DNA from: Allorhodopirellula solitaria
Lineage (GTDB): Bacteria; Planctomycetota; Planctomycetia; Pirellulales; Pirellulaceae
Length of the DNA stretch: 64,000 nucleotides
Assembly: GCF_007859855.1 (NCBI RefSeq)
Contig: NZ_SJPK01000010.1
Span: forward strand, 151,735-215,734
Direction of reading: 5' to 3'
Numbering within the stretch: position 1 is the stretch's first letter; each line of letters starts with the position of its first letter. Positions 57,227 through 64,000 of the stretch are shown here, in pieces. The notes under the pieces are model-generated. The model saw only the letters and a program-made list of their open reading frames with translations, did no database searches and had not been told where the DNA came from. The position numbers and the translations under genes were made by a program.

Positions 57227-58789
57227 ATGATTGAAAAACCCCACGATACGGATGATTTCCACGCCTTCAACGCGGGCACGGGTGAACCGATTTCCCCCGG
57301 ATTCTCAGAAGCCACCGAGCAGCAGATCGAGACAGCCGCCGAGGCAGCCGCCGACGCCTCGCTGTGGCTGAGTAGCAGTTCGCCACGCCGCCGCGGCGAA
57401 CTGCTCGACCGCGTCGCGGCGGGGCTGATCGAGCGACAACAGGAAATTGTCGAACGCTGTGCACTCGAAACGGGATACCTTGCCGAGCGGGTGATTGGCG
57501 AGTTCCAGCGTGCCACCGGGCAATTGAAACTTTTCGCCCAGCTCGCCCGCCAATCATGGTGGGACGAGCGTCAAGTCGATCCCGCCGATCCCGACCGTGG
57601 CATCGGTACTGGCATCGCTCGCCCCCGACCCGAAATGCGGCGACGGCTCGTGCCCGTCGGCCCCGTCGCCGTGTTCGGCGCCTGCAACTTCCCCTTGGCG
57701 ATCTCGGTCATCGGCAACGAGTTTGTCGCCGCGATCGCGGTTGGCTGTCCCGTGATCGTGAAATCACATCCCTCCCACCCTGGCACCTGTGAACTGCTCG
57801 GCCAGGTCGCTACCGAAGCGGTGAAGGAACTTGGCTTCCCCAGCGGCACGTTTGCGCTCCTGCACGGCCGCCGCCCCGAGACTTCCCGGCGACTCGTCGA
57901 GCACCCCGCGATTGCCGCAGTGGGCTTCACCGGCAGCCCCAAGGGCGGCCGGGCCCTTGCCGACGCGGTCCTGCATCGCCCGCACCCCATCCCCCTGTTC
58001 GCTGAACTCGGCAGCACCAACCCAGTCTTCTTGGCCGCCGGCGCGATCGAGAGCCGGGGCGAATCGATTGCGACCGGGTTTGCTGAGTCGCTGCGTTTCG
58101 GAAATGGTCACATGTGTACCAAACCCGGCGTGGTGCTCATGCTCGAGCGCCAGAGCGGCCCTTGGATCGAACAGGTCACGCGCGTGATGTCGCAGCAACC
58201 GCCACTGCCACTCCTGAGTGAATCCATTGCAGAGGCCTTCGATCAAAGTATCGCCAGGTACCGATCGACGCCCGACGTGCAAACGCTCTATGACGGCGGA
58301 CGGGGCGGACCAGCAGACGGCCCCTGGCATCGCGGCCCACACTGGTTCGCGACCGATCCGGCGACCGCGATCGGCTGCCCGGACCTGCAAGCTGAATCGC
58401 TGTTGCACTGCGAAACCTTCGGGCCGGCATCCTTATTGGTTCTCTGCCAGGACGAGTCGGAGATGCTCTTGATGGCGAGACAATTCAGCGGTTCGCTGAC
58501 AACGACCTTGCACGCCAGCGAAGCCGACGGCGAGTTCACGGCGGATTGGCTGCCCCTCGCGGAACGCTTCGCTGGCCGCATCATCCACAATGGCTGGCCC
58601 ACAGGAATGGAGATCGGGCCCGCGACGCAGCACGGTGGCCCCTACCCAGCGAGCTTGGACGGCAACAGCACCTCGGTCGGATACGCCAGCCTCCAACGTT
58701 TCCTACGCCCAGTCTGCTACCAGAACTGGCCCGCCAGCGAACTCACCGCGACCGGGGATTGGTCTCAGGCCACGGGACCGATGCCGTGA
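57227..58789 (+). CDS. NADP-type aldehyde dehydrogenase (2,5-dioxovalerate dehydrogenase-like)
   Basis: A 520-residue aldehyde dehydrogenase of the ketoglutaric semialdehyde group. NAGTGEPISP, VFGACNFPLA, VGFTGSPKGGRAL (cofactor loop), ELGSTNPVFLA with the catalytic Glu, and FGNGHMCTKPG with the nucleophilic Cys are present in order. ETFGPASLLV ends the catalytic domain. Divergent to acnA. The substrate is probably an acid semialdehyde from sugar acid breakdown; not proven. Confidence 0.85.
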   Translation: MIEKPHDTDDFHAFNAGTGEPISPGFSEATEQQIETAAEAAADASLWLSSSSPRRRGELLDRVAAGLIERQQEIVERCALETGYLAERVIGEFQRATGQLKLFAQLARQSWWDERQVDPADPDRGIGTGIARPRPEMRRRLVPVGPVAVFGACNFPLAISVIGNEFVAAIAVGCPVIVKSHPSHPGTCELLGQVATEAVKELGFPSGTFALLHGRRPETSRRLVEHPAIAAVGFTGSPKGGRALADAVLHRPHPIPLFAELGSTNPVFLAAGAIESRGESIATGFAESLRFGNGHMCTKPGVVLMLERQSGPWIEQVTRVMSQQPPLPLLSESIAEAFDQSIARYRSTPDVQTLYDGGRGGPADGPWHRGPHWFATDPATAIGCPDLQAESLLHCETFGPASLLVLCQDESEMLLMARQFSGSLTTTLHASEADGEFTADWLPLAERFAGRIIHNGWPTGMEIGPATQHGGPYPASLDGNSTSVGYASLQRFLRPVCYQNWPASELTATGDWSQATGPMP

Positions 58790-58904
58790 CAGTGGGAACC
58801 CGCAGCGATGACGCTGTCGTTCACCCACCAACCGCTCTACGCCGAAGACGCTTTACAAAACAGCCGGTCACTCGAGCGTCGCGAACGCCGTCGGAGATGT
58901 CAAA

Positions 58905-59375
58905 CTACGAGTCGGTCACGCGGAATCGAACAGGCGTACCGTCGGGCAAGTCCTTGATCTGACGATGGAGATCACCACAGAATCGGACCCTTTCGTCGAT
59001 AGTGTTCGTACCGACGTTATCCACATCAACTTCGCCACCGAGAATTGTCGGCATCTTGAAATGATAACAACGCAGGGGATCGATACTGAGGCCGACGCAG
59101 CGAAGTCGGTCGACTAGGCTCGAGTACAAAAGCACGTCGGCATCGTCGTCTTGGCTGAGCGTCCGAAGTAGTGACGATTCGGTTTCGCAGTAGCGATCAA
59201 ATGCCGCCTCTTCGAGATCAAGCAAGTAGACGCCAGACTCAGCGGTCAGGAACACGTCACCAAAACAAGTAACGCATATCGGGATACATTTCGGTGGAAG
59301 CAGCCAGCCCCATTCGACGAGCGCCGCGGTCCAGTTGATGTCAGGCTTCGGCAGAAGATAGTCGGATGGGTTCAT
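58905..59375 (-). CDS. DUF1851 (Tdi1-like) protein
   Basis: A 156-residue small globular protein. CFGDVFLTAESGVYLLDL, CYHFKMPTILGGEVDVDN and LHRQIKDLPDGTPVRFRV are the signature segments of DUF1851, the domain of the type VI immunity protein Tdi1. The frame continues to 59858 but upstream sequence is a shadow of the sulfatase gene; ATG 59375 is the best start. No toxin is adjacent, so it may be an orphan immunity-like protein or have another role. Confidence 0.75.
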   Translation of the reverse strand: MNPSDYLLPKPDINWTAALVEWGWLLPPKCIPICVTCFGDVFLTAESGVYLLDLEEAAFDRYCETESSLLRTLSQDDDADVLLYSSLVDRLRCVGLSIDPLRCYHFKMPTILGGEVDVDNVGTNTIDERVRFCGDLHRQIKDLPDGTPVRFRVTDS

Positions 59376-59469
59376 TTCTTCAGTCGGACGATCCCGCACC
59401 CAGGAGCCACATTTGAATCGGGCCAACACTGGGGGCTCTTCTAAAAGGGCAGTTAGCGTGTGCAGCGGC

Positions 59470-62400
59470 TCAATCCACCGGTAGCCACTGAACACCGTCG
59501 AGGATGACATGTCCGTCCGTGTCGCGGTTGGTGATCGTAAGCTGGGATTGTTGACTGAATTCGAATTGCCCCAGCGAGATGAACAGTCCTTCGATAGGCG
59601 GCTTCTGACGTTGGTTGACCTGGACGTTGGCGGTTCCGTTGAGGTGAACGATCGAAACGGGGACGTTGGTGGCTCGGTTGTCATGGGTCGTGTAGGCAAG
59701 ACGAACCTCATATCGGCCGCGCTTGGGAAGCCGGGCGGTGTAGGTGGCGGAGCATTGACCGTTTCCAAGACCACCGTCGTGAAAGTAGCCGAGGCCCAGC
59801 GATTCCCCGGTGCGTGTGCTGCGGGTCCAAGTGCCGCTGCGTTCTGCCTGTTCGTCATCCAAGACGAGCCCAGAAAGTTTGTCGGGATTCAGACCGATCG
59901 TAGCGGATTGCTCAGTCGGATCGGCCGCTGCTACCTCGAGCTGGGCACCATCTTCTATCAGGCGTTTCCGTAGCAAGTCGTAGGGGACGTCCTGCACTGA
60001 GATATCTGCGTCGATGGCCTGAGCCGCGGCGGTAGCAGCAGCCTGGCCGAGGCACATGAAGACTGGTTCCATCCGAATACTTCCGAAAGCGATGTGTGTG
60101 GAAGAGAGCGACCAGGGTACAAGCAGGTTGGTACACTCGTCATGCGGCGGGACGATCGCCCGGTAAGAGATAGGGTACGGCCCCTTGTTGCGGAGCGGCT
60201 TTTGGATGTCGCCTTCGTTCTTCACGGATCCATTGTCCACCAGACGCTGGACGTTGTGCGAGTCCATGGTGTAGGCCCCCATGGCGATGGAATCACTGAT
60301 GGGTGTCTCGTTGCGACAGTGAGCCTCGGTCATGACGAACGGTGACGCCATGCGGCGGGCTTCGCGTACGTAGAGGTTGTAGGGGACACCTTCGTTGTCG
60401 GAAAACTCGTCTTTGGAGAGCCCCCACTTGGACCACGTTCTGCGGACGTCCTCGGGAACTCGCGAGTGATTTTGGATCGTCCAGATGAGGCCGAGTTGCC
60501 AGTACGCGTGTCGGTCAGCGAGGGCGTCGCGTTGGCGATGTGTCAGTGTCGCCCAGTTCCACGGCTCCCCCTCTTCGTCGATCCCATAGTTCATTCCGAT
60601 GTAGTCCATCGAAACTCCCGAGGCGTTATTGGCATCGGTCTTGCGATTGGGGATGGGGGAAGTCTTGAAATACTTTGCTGACTTTCCGGCCTCCGCGGCA
60701 CGAAGGACCAGCTCAAAGTCGGCTTCGTCATAGCTTGCGGGTTTCTCGATGGTGATGCGATTCTGGGGCACATCGGTTAAACAGAGACGATAACAGTACG
60801 CCTGAAAACGGTCGTCACCGGCACCTGCGACAGTCTTCGGTGCGTTCGGGTTGGAGTTGGTCACACCTCGAATCAAACCCGAATCACGATCGCCTGGAAT
60901 GACATAAGGGTCGATCCTAACCGTGATCTGGTTCCCGTGGCTCGTGCTGGTAAAGCCATTATGAGTCTCATCAAACTCCGCGTTTGATTCACGGCCCATG
61001 CGGAACGAGACGTCTGCAGCCGCCATCAGGTCGCCTTCATAAGAGGCGTCGATGAACATCTGCCCCTGGATGGTCCTGCCATCTTCGAGCCGGAGTTGTG
61101 TGATCGTCGTGCCATGCTTTTGAATCCCGCGTGCCTGGTCGATACGACCTGACAAGATTGCCACACCGGCTTCCGCAGCCATGTCCTGGAATACCTTCTC
61201 GGCGACTTTCGGCTCGAAGACACTGGCGAGCTGCGTTGACGAATCGAAGGTCGGGGCTCCTTGGCCGCGCGTCGGGAACTCGCTGCGTTGTTGCTGAACC
61301 CACGCCGAGTCATCTTGATAATGCTGGTAAACGCGGTGATAGAATTCTCGGGAAAGACCACCGAGAATGGCTCTGTTGCCGATGTCGGTCCATCCCAGCC
61401 CGGAAGACGTCAGGCCGCCGAGGTGGCCGTGATGGTCCGAAATCAGAACGACGTCCTTGCCCATCCGCGCAGCCTGGACCGCAGCCGTAACACCGCCTGC
61501 GCCGTCACCATAAACGACGATATCGGCAGCAACATCGCCAGCGATTGTGGGCTCGGCGGCATCGGCTCGCGCCTCAGCCTCGTTTGACTTCTCAGGCTTC
61601 GAGTGTGCAGCAGTGACGGATGTTTTCTCAGACTGATGCTCATCCAGGATGTCCTGAAGTTCGCTCCGAGCGGCTCTCGCGTCCCCGTCTGCTTCGTCTG
61701 CAATAGGTTCGGCAGGAAGGTTCCGCGCATCGACCAGCTCCCCGGTCTTCTTCAGGCGCCACTGGCCGTTAAAAACCGCTTCTTTGCTGTCGACGACACC
61801 GTAGGTATAGGCGTGTGATCTGCCGGGTCGACCGTGGAACTGGGGAACAAGCGAGTGGCCGTCCAGAGAGAGCCCGTCGGAAGATTTCGCGCCGCTCAAT
61901 TCGCAGAATGTTGGAAAGAGATCGACAACGTCCACGAGGTCATCACAAATCGTACCGACGGGAACGGCCGGCGGCCCCCAAACGATCATGGGAACGTGGG
62001 TTCCACCGTCGGTGACCGAGAACTTTCCACCGTTGACGTTTCCAAATTTCGTATGCCGGGTATGAGCCCGTTCGCCGGGTTGGCCGACTTTCGGGTTAGC
62101 AAAGTCAGGCTCGTTGGTCCCGTTATCGGCCATGAAAACGACATAGGTGTTCTCTCGGATCCCCAGCTCATCGACCGCATCGAGGAGTCGCTTGACCAGC
62201 TTGTCGAGGTAGGCGACCATGCCGCTCAGGCTGGCCTCACGTTGTGGCGTTGCCGCCCGGTCGTCAGGTGTCTGGATCACCGGCCAATGGGGCATCATCT
62301 CGTTGTGCACGATCAGAAATGGCTCGTCAGCCTGCTGGGCTTGCCGCATGAAATCGATGGCATAGTCAACGAGCACGTCAGGACCAAAGCTATCTGCAAT

Positions 62401-63033
62401 GTCATTGCGGATGACGCCATCCTGGTTAAAAGTCGGGTTCCAATACCGCGTCGTCTTCTCCCCTCTGCCCGACTCGGGATTGGTCTTCCAAATCTGCCAC
62501 AGACACCACGAGTCGAAGCCTGAATCGCGAGGATGCTCAGGGTGAATTTCGAGCGTGCCCAGCTGCCACTTTCCCGTGACGGTGGTGCGATAACCTCTCG
62601 CACGCAACCGCTGGGCGAACGTCGGCATCCTCTGAAAGTCAACAATCTTTTTCGTGCCGCGATGAACCGGTAACACTCCGGTCTGCTGGTGGCGACTCGC
62701 ATAGAGGCCTGTGTGCATGCTGACGCGTGAAGGTGTGCAGACGCCGCTAGCGTATGCCCGGGTAAAACGAATGCCTTCGGCCGCCATCTGATCAAGATTC
62801 GGTGTTGAGAAATCCAGCCCGCCATAGGAGTTCAGTGCCTCGTACCCCAGGTCATCCACGTAGACAAACAGGATGTTGGGCTTGCTCGTGTCGTCGACTG
62901 CATTGGCGTCCAATACACTGAGCAAAGTCAACACAGCCACCAGGCCTGCGATTACTGCTTGATTCACTTGTCTTCCAGCTAGTTTGTGGGGATCTCTCAA
63001 AGCGACAGGGGAAACTTCTTTCGCTTCCCCCAA
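59470..63033 (-). CDS. sulfatase-FAD oxidoreductase-golvesin-like fusion protein
   Basis: A 1187-residue exported protein with three domains. Residues 25-45 form a signal helix (VIAGLVAVLTLLSVLDANA). Residues 50-430 are a formylglycine sulfatase: NILFVYVDDLG and GVCTPSRVSMHTG (Cys99 is the formylglycine site), with TGKWQLG and MADNGT. A 60-residue acidic linker follows. About 500-1040 is an FAD_oxidored-type domain (DIVVYGDGAGGVTAA). About 1060-1187 is golvesin/xanthan-lyase-like (YFHDGGLGNG; VILDGVQWLPV). Two starts are possible: TTG 63033 (with AGGAG) or GTG 62967, which begins the signal peptide directly. Confidence 0.85.
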   Translation of the reverse strand: MGEAKEVSPVALRDPHKLAGRQVNQAVIAGLVAVLTLLSVLDANAVDDTSKPNILFVYVDDLGYEALNSYGGLDFSTPNLDQMAAEGIRFTRAYASGVCTPSRVSMHTGLYASRHQQTGVLPVHRGTKKIVDFQRMPTFAQRLRARGYRTTVTGKWQLGTLEIHPEHPRDSGFDSWCLWQIWKTNPESGRGEKTTRYWNPTFNQDGVIRNDIADSFGPDVLVDYAIDFMRQAQQADEPFLIVHNEMMPHWPVIQTPDDRAATPQREASLSGMVAYLDKLVKRLLDAVDELGIRENTYVVFMADNGTNEPDFANPKVGQPGERAHTRHTKFGNVNGGKFSVTDGGTHVPMIVWGPPAVPVGTICDDLVDVVDLFPTFCELSGAKSSDGLSLDGHSLVPQFHGRPGRSHAYTYGVVDSKEAVFNGQWRLKKTGELVDARNLPAEPIADEADGDARAARSELQDILDEHQSEKTSVTAAHSKPEKSNEAEARADAAEPTIAGDVAADIVVYGDGAGGVTAAVQAARMGKDVVLISDHHGHLGGLTSSGLGWTDIGNRAILGGLSREFYHRVYQHYQDDSAWVQQQRSEFPTRGQGAPTFDSSTQLASVFEPKVAEKVFQDMAAEAGVAILSGRIDQARGIQKHGTTITQLRLEDGRTIQGQMFIDASYEGDLMAAADVSFRMGRESNAEFDETHNGFTSTSHGNQITVRIDPYVIPGDRDSGLIRGVTNSNPNAPKTVAGAGDDRFQAYCYRLCLTDVPQNRITIEKPASYDEADFELVLRAAEAGKSAKYFKTSPIPNRKTDANNASGVSMDYIGMNYGIDEEGEPWNWATLTHRQRDALADRHAYWQLGLIWTIQNHSRVPEDVRRTWSKWGLSKDEFSDNEGVPYNLYVREARRMASPFVMTEAHCRNETPISDSIAMGAYTMDSHNVQRLVDNGSVKNEGDIQKPLRNKGPYPISYRAIVPPHDECTNLLVPWSLSSTHIAFGSIRMEPVFMCLGQAAATAAAQAIDADISVQDVPYDLLRKRLIEDGAQLEVAAADPTEQSATIGLNPDKLSGLVLDDEQAERSGTWTRSTRTGESLGLGYFHDGGLGNGQCSATYTARLPKRGRYEVRLAYTTHDNRATNVPVSIVHLNGTANVQVNQRQKPPIEGLFISLGQFEFSQQSQLTITNRDTDGHVILDGVQWLPVD

Positions 63034-63423
63034 GCCTTGCTCCTGACGTGGTGCTCGGCCCCGGTATTGTACTCGACGCCGGGATTAGCCATGACATCGC
63101 TGTGCCCGACTCGAATCGGAGCACGAGCACGATGTCGCTTCCTGCCACAACAGTTGCGTCCCTAAGGGACAAGAAAAAGGGCGGCAGTCCCATGCTCTCG
63201 ATAAGTTGGAGCAAATCGTCAGCTGAGACCGTCCACACGGCAATACTTCGAAGCTTGCGCCATTGCGTCCTAACAACTTTGCGTTTGTTACCGTTAACCA
63301 TCCTGCCGGTGGTGTCACTGTTTGTCGATCTAATCGACGTTGGCCCCGCAGTGGTGAGCCGAGGGTCGTAGGGCTCCGAGTAGCTCCCCCAGCGGGTGAC
63401 ACAAATCACGCAGTTTTTAAGAC
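63034..63423. other. region without a convincing gene
   Basis: About 390 bp upstream of the sulfatase fusion and before the second MITE-like repeat. A frame on the minus strand (63301 down into the sulfatase gene) has a protein-like stretch (KLRSIAVWTVSADDLLQLIE) but overlaps the sulfatase start and has no known match, so it is left unassigned, perhaps a decayed gene. Confidence 0.35.
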
Positions 63424-63645
63424 TCATCCGACGGAAGCGTGCGCGAGGTTTTCAAGGCATGGCTCCCGTATCCAAGGATTTATTTGTGGGATGTGATTAT
63501 CAATGTTAGACTGGCACTGCCGGAAGAAACGGAGCCGAGCTCTGCAGAGGTGCTGACTTGGCAAGGGATATCTCGGTCGACGGTACGCCAATGGTGTTGT
63601 CGGTCCCTGGCGAGCGTTTGTTCGTCAGGGACGCATTTTTGAACG
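63424..63645. mobile_element. truncated second copy of the MITE-like element
   Basis: 222 bp matching 43309-43551, with a 19-bp and a 2-bp deletion relative to it. The left terminal repeat TCATCCGACGGAA is intact; the right end (about 70 bp and its TIR) is missing exactly where a hairpin and transposase region begin. The CCAAGTTTTGG flank of the first copy is absent here, consistent with different insertion sites. Confidence 0.85.
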
Positions 63646-63648
63646 GGT

Positions 63649-63676
63649 GTGACCGGCGTTCCGCCGGTCACTTTTT
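63649..63676 (+). terminator. hairpin terminator at the probable insertion-sequence edge
   Basis: GTGACCGGC, loop GTTCC, GCCGGTCAC: a perfect 9-bp stem followed by five T. It lies immediately after the broken MITE-like repeat and before the transposase gene, so it may shield the element from outside transcription or belong to its end. A dispersed hairpin of similar kind is common in planctomycetes, to my memory. Confidence 0.7.
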
Positions 63677-63768
63677 AAGCGATTGGCAATCTGGGTAACG
63701 AAAAAGCGGCCAACCTGCCATGATCTGGGTTCTGAACATCCGAATCACATAGGCAGGAGGCCGCTAAG

Positions 63769-64000
63769 ATGAGCGTCGAGCATTCAAACACGAATGGCAA
63801 CCCCACTTCCACGACAAATATCCCGCAATCACCTGAGCAGCTTGCCGAGCAACGGCAGCAACTTGGCGATCAACTGCGTGCTGGGGTTCGTGAGGCTGCC
63901 AAGCAAGGACAGTCGTTCGATCAGACCGAGCGATCCGTTCAAGAGGCTCTCAGGAAGATCGGTTGCCAGGCAATGCAGTTCTTCATTTCAATGCAGGGAA
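63769..64000 (+). CDS. transposase-like protein, probably ISKra4 family (3' partial)
   Basis: The first 77 residues of an open frame running off the window. AGGAGG lies 8 bases before the ATG. The N-terminus is polar with a Gln-rich helix (SPEQLAEQRQQLGDQLRAG) then AAKQGQSFDQTERSVQEAL and KIGCQAMQFFIS. I recall this style of N-terminus from planctomycete ISKra4-type transposases, but the catalytic part is missing, so family is uncertain. Confidence 0.5.
   Translation, partial: MSVEHSNTNGNPTSTTNIPQSPEQLAEQRQQLGDQLRAGVREAAKQGQSFDQTERSVQEALRKIGCQAMQFFISMQG

Larger units (their letters stand above)
63646..64000. mobile_element. left part of a probable insertion sequence (continues past window)
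   Basis: Starts at the point where the MITE-like repeat breaks off and includes a hairpin, a 90-bp leader and the transposase start. The right end is outside the window, so inverted repeats and target duplication cannot be checked. Confidence 0.55.

Noticed and set aside
63480..63671. Small ORF on the minus strand in the second MITE-like copy
   Set aside because: It is read from repeat and hairpin sequence; the corresponding frame in the other copy differs and no protein family fits.

Overview
The window comes from a GC-rich planctomycete, most likely a Rhodopirellula-like member of the Pirellulaceae. This rests on gene content: a PVC-type c-type cytochrome with HEAT repeats, a DUF1559 gene remnant, the HpnC-HpnD-HpnE squalene operon, an exported formylglycine-type sulfatase, a twin-arginine Gfo/Idh/MocA oxidoreductase, a redoxin/cytochrome/copper-monooxygenase fusion, and several conserved unknowns with little similarity outside the phylum. 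No rRNA, tRNA or CRISPR array was seen.

Layout. 1-2033 is the 3' part of a cytochrome/HEAT protein. 2059-8090 is a cell-surface polysaccharide block: a family 2 glycosyltransferase, a class I methyltransferase, a Wzt-like ABC ATPase and a kinase-like/methyltransferase fusion. It is interrupted by a RAYT (REP-associated tyrosine transposase) gene sitting between two arrays of REP-like hairpins. 8264-15043 holds a signal-peptide protein with cyclase-like and HEAT repeats, a small P-loop ATPase, several planctomycete unknowns, a SixA-like phosphatase and a membrane-anchored metallophosphoesterase. 15155-24271 is mostly housekeeping: Ndk, RbsD/FucU, an AEC transporter, an S1-domain RNA-binding protein with YmdB, a DUF4870 protein and an aspartoacylase-like hydrolase. 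24535-28116 is a very large secretin. 28086-36262 contains an AbiGi/DUF2971-like unknown, MtnA coupled to a Gfo/Idh oxidoreductase, a sodium/solute symporter, and NagB-NagA for amino-sugar breakdown.

36400-41101 is an isoprenoid block. hpnC, hpnD and hpnE overlap by 4 bases each, and ispH is transcribed divergently from them, so precursor supply and squalene synthesis share one intergenic region. PepA follows. 42692-43960 is a decayed DUF1559 gene broken by a 312-bp MITE-like element with inverted ends. 43961-48330 pairs an MMPL/RND transporter with the redoxin/cytochrome/Cu-monooxygenase/EF-hand fusion. 48429-51795 is metE with a divergent LysR (MetR-like) regulator and a candidate MetR box. 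Aconitase, an aldehyde dehydrogenase, a DUF2254 membrane protein and a DUF1851 immunity-like protein follow. The last large gene fuses a sulfatase to an FAD oxidoreductase and a golvesin-like domain. The right edge is mobile DNA: a second, truncated copy of the MITE-like repeat abutting a hairpin terminator and the start of a transposase gene.

The most unusual items are the RAYT with its REP family, whose hairpins covary around a fixed RCAAG loop and recur 25-32 kb away; the MITE-like element caught in one disrupted gene and one broken copy; the sulfatase-FAD oxidoreductase fusion; and the Wzt-like ATPase overlapping a kinase/methyltransferase gene, which resembles an O-antigen capping system. 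All functions were read from sequence patterns and memory of families; no database search was run.
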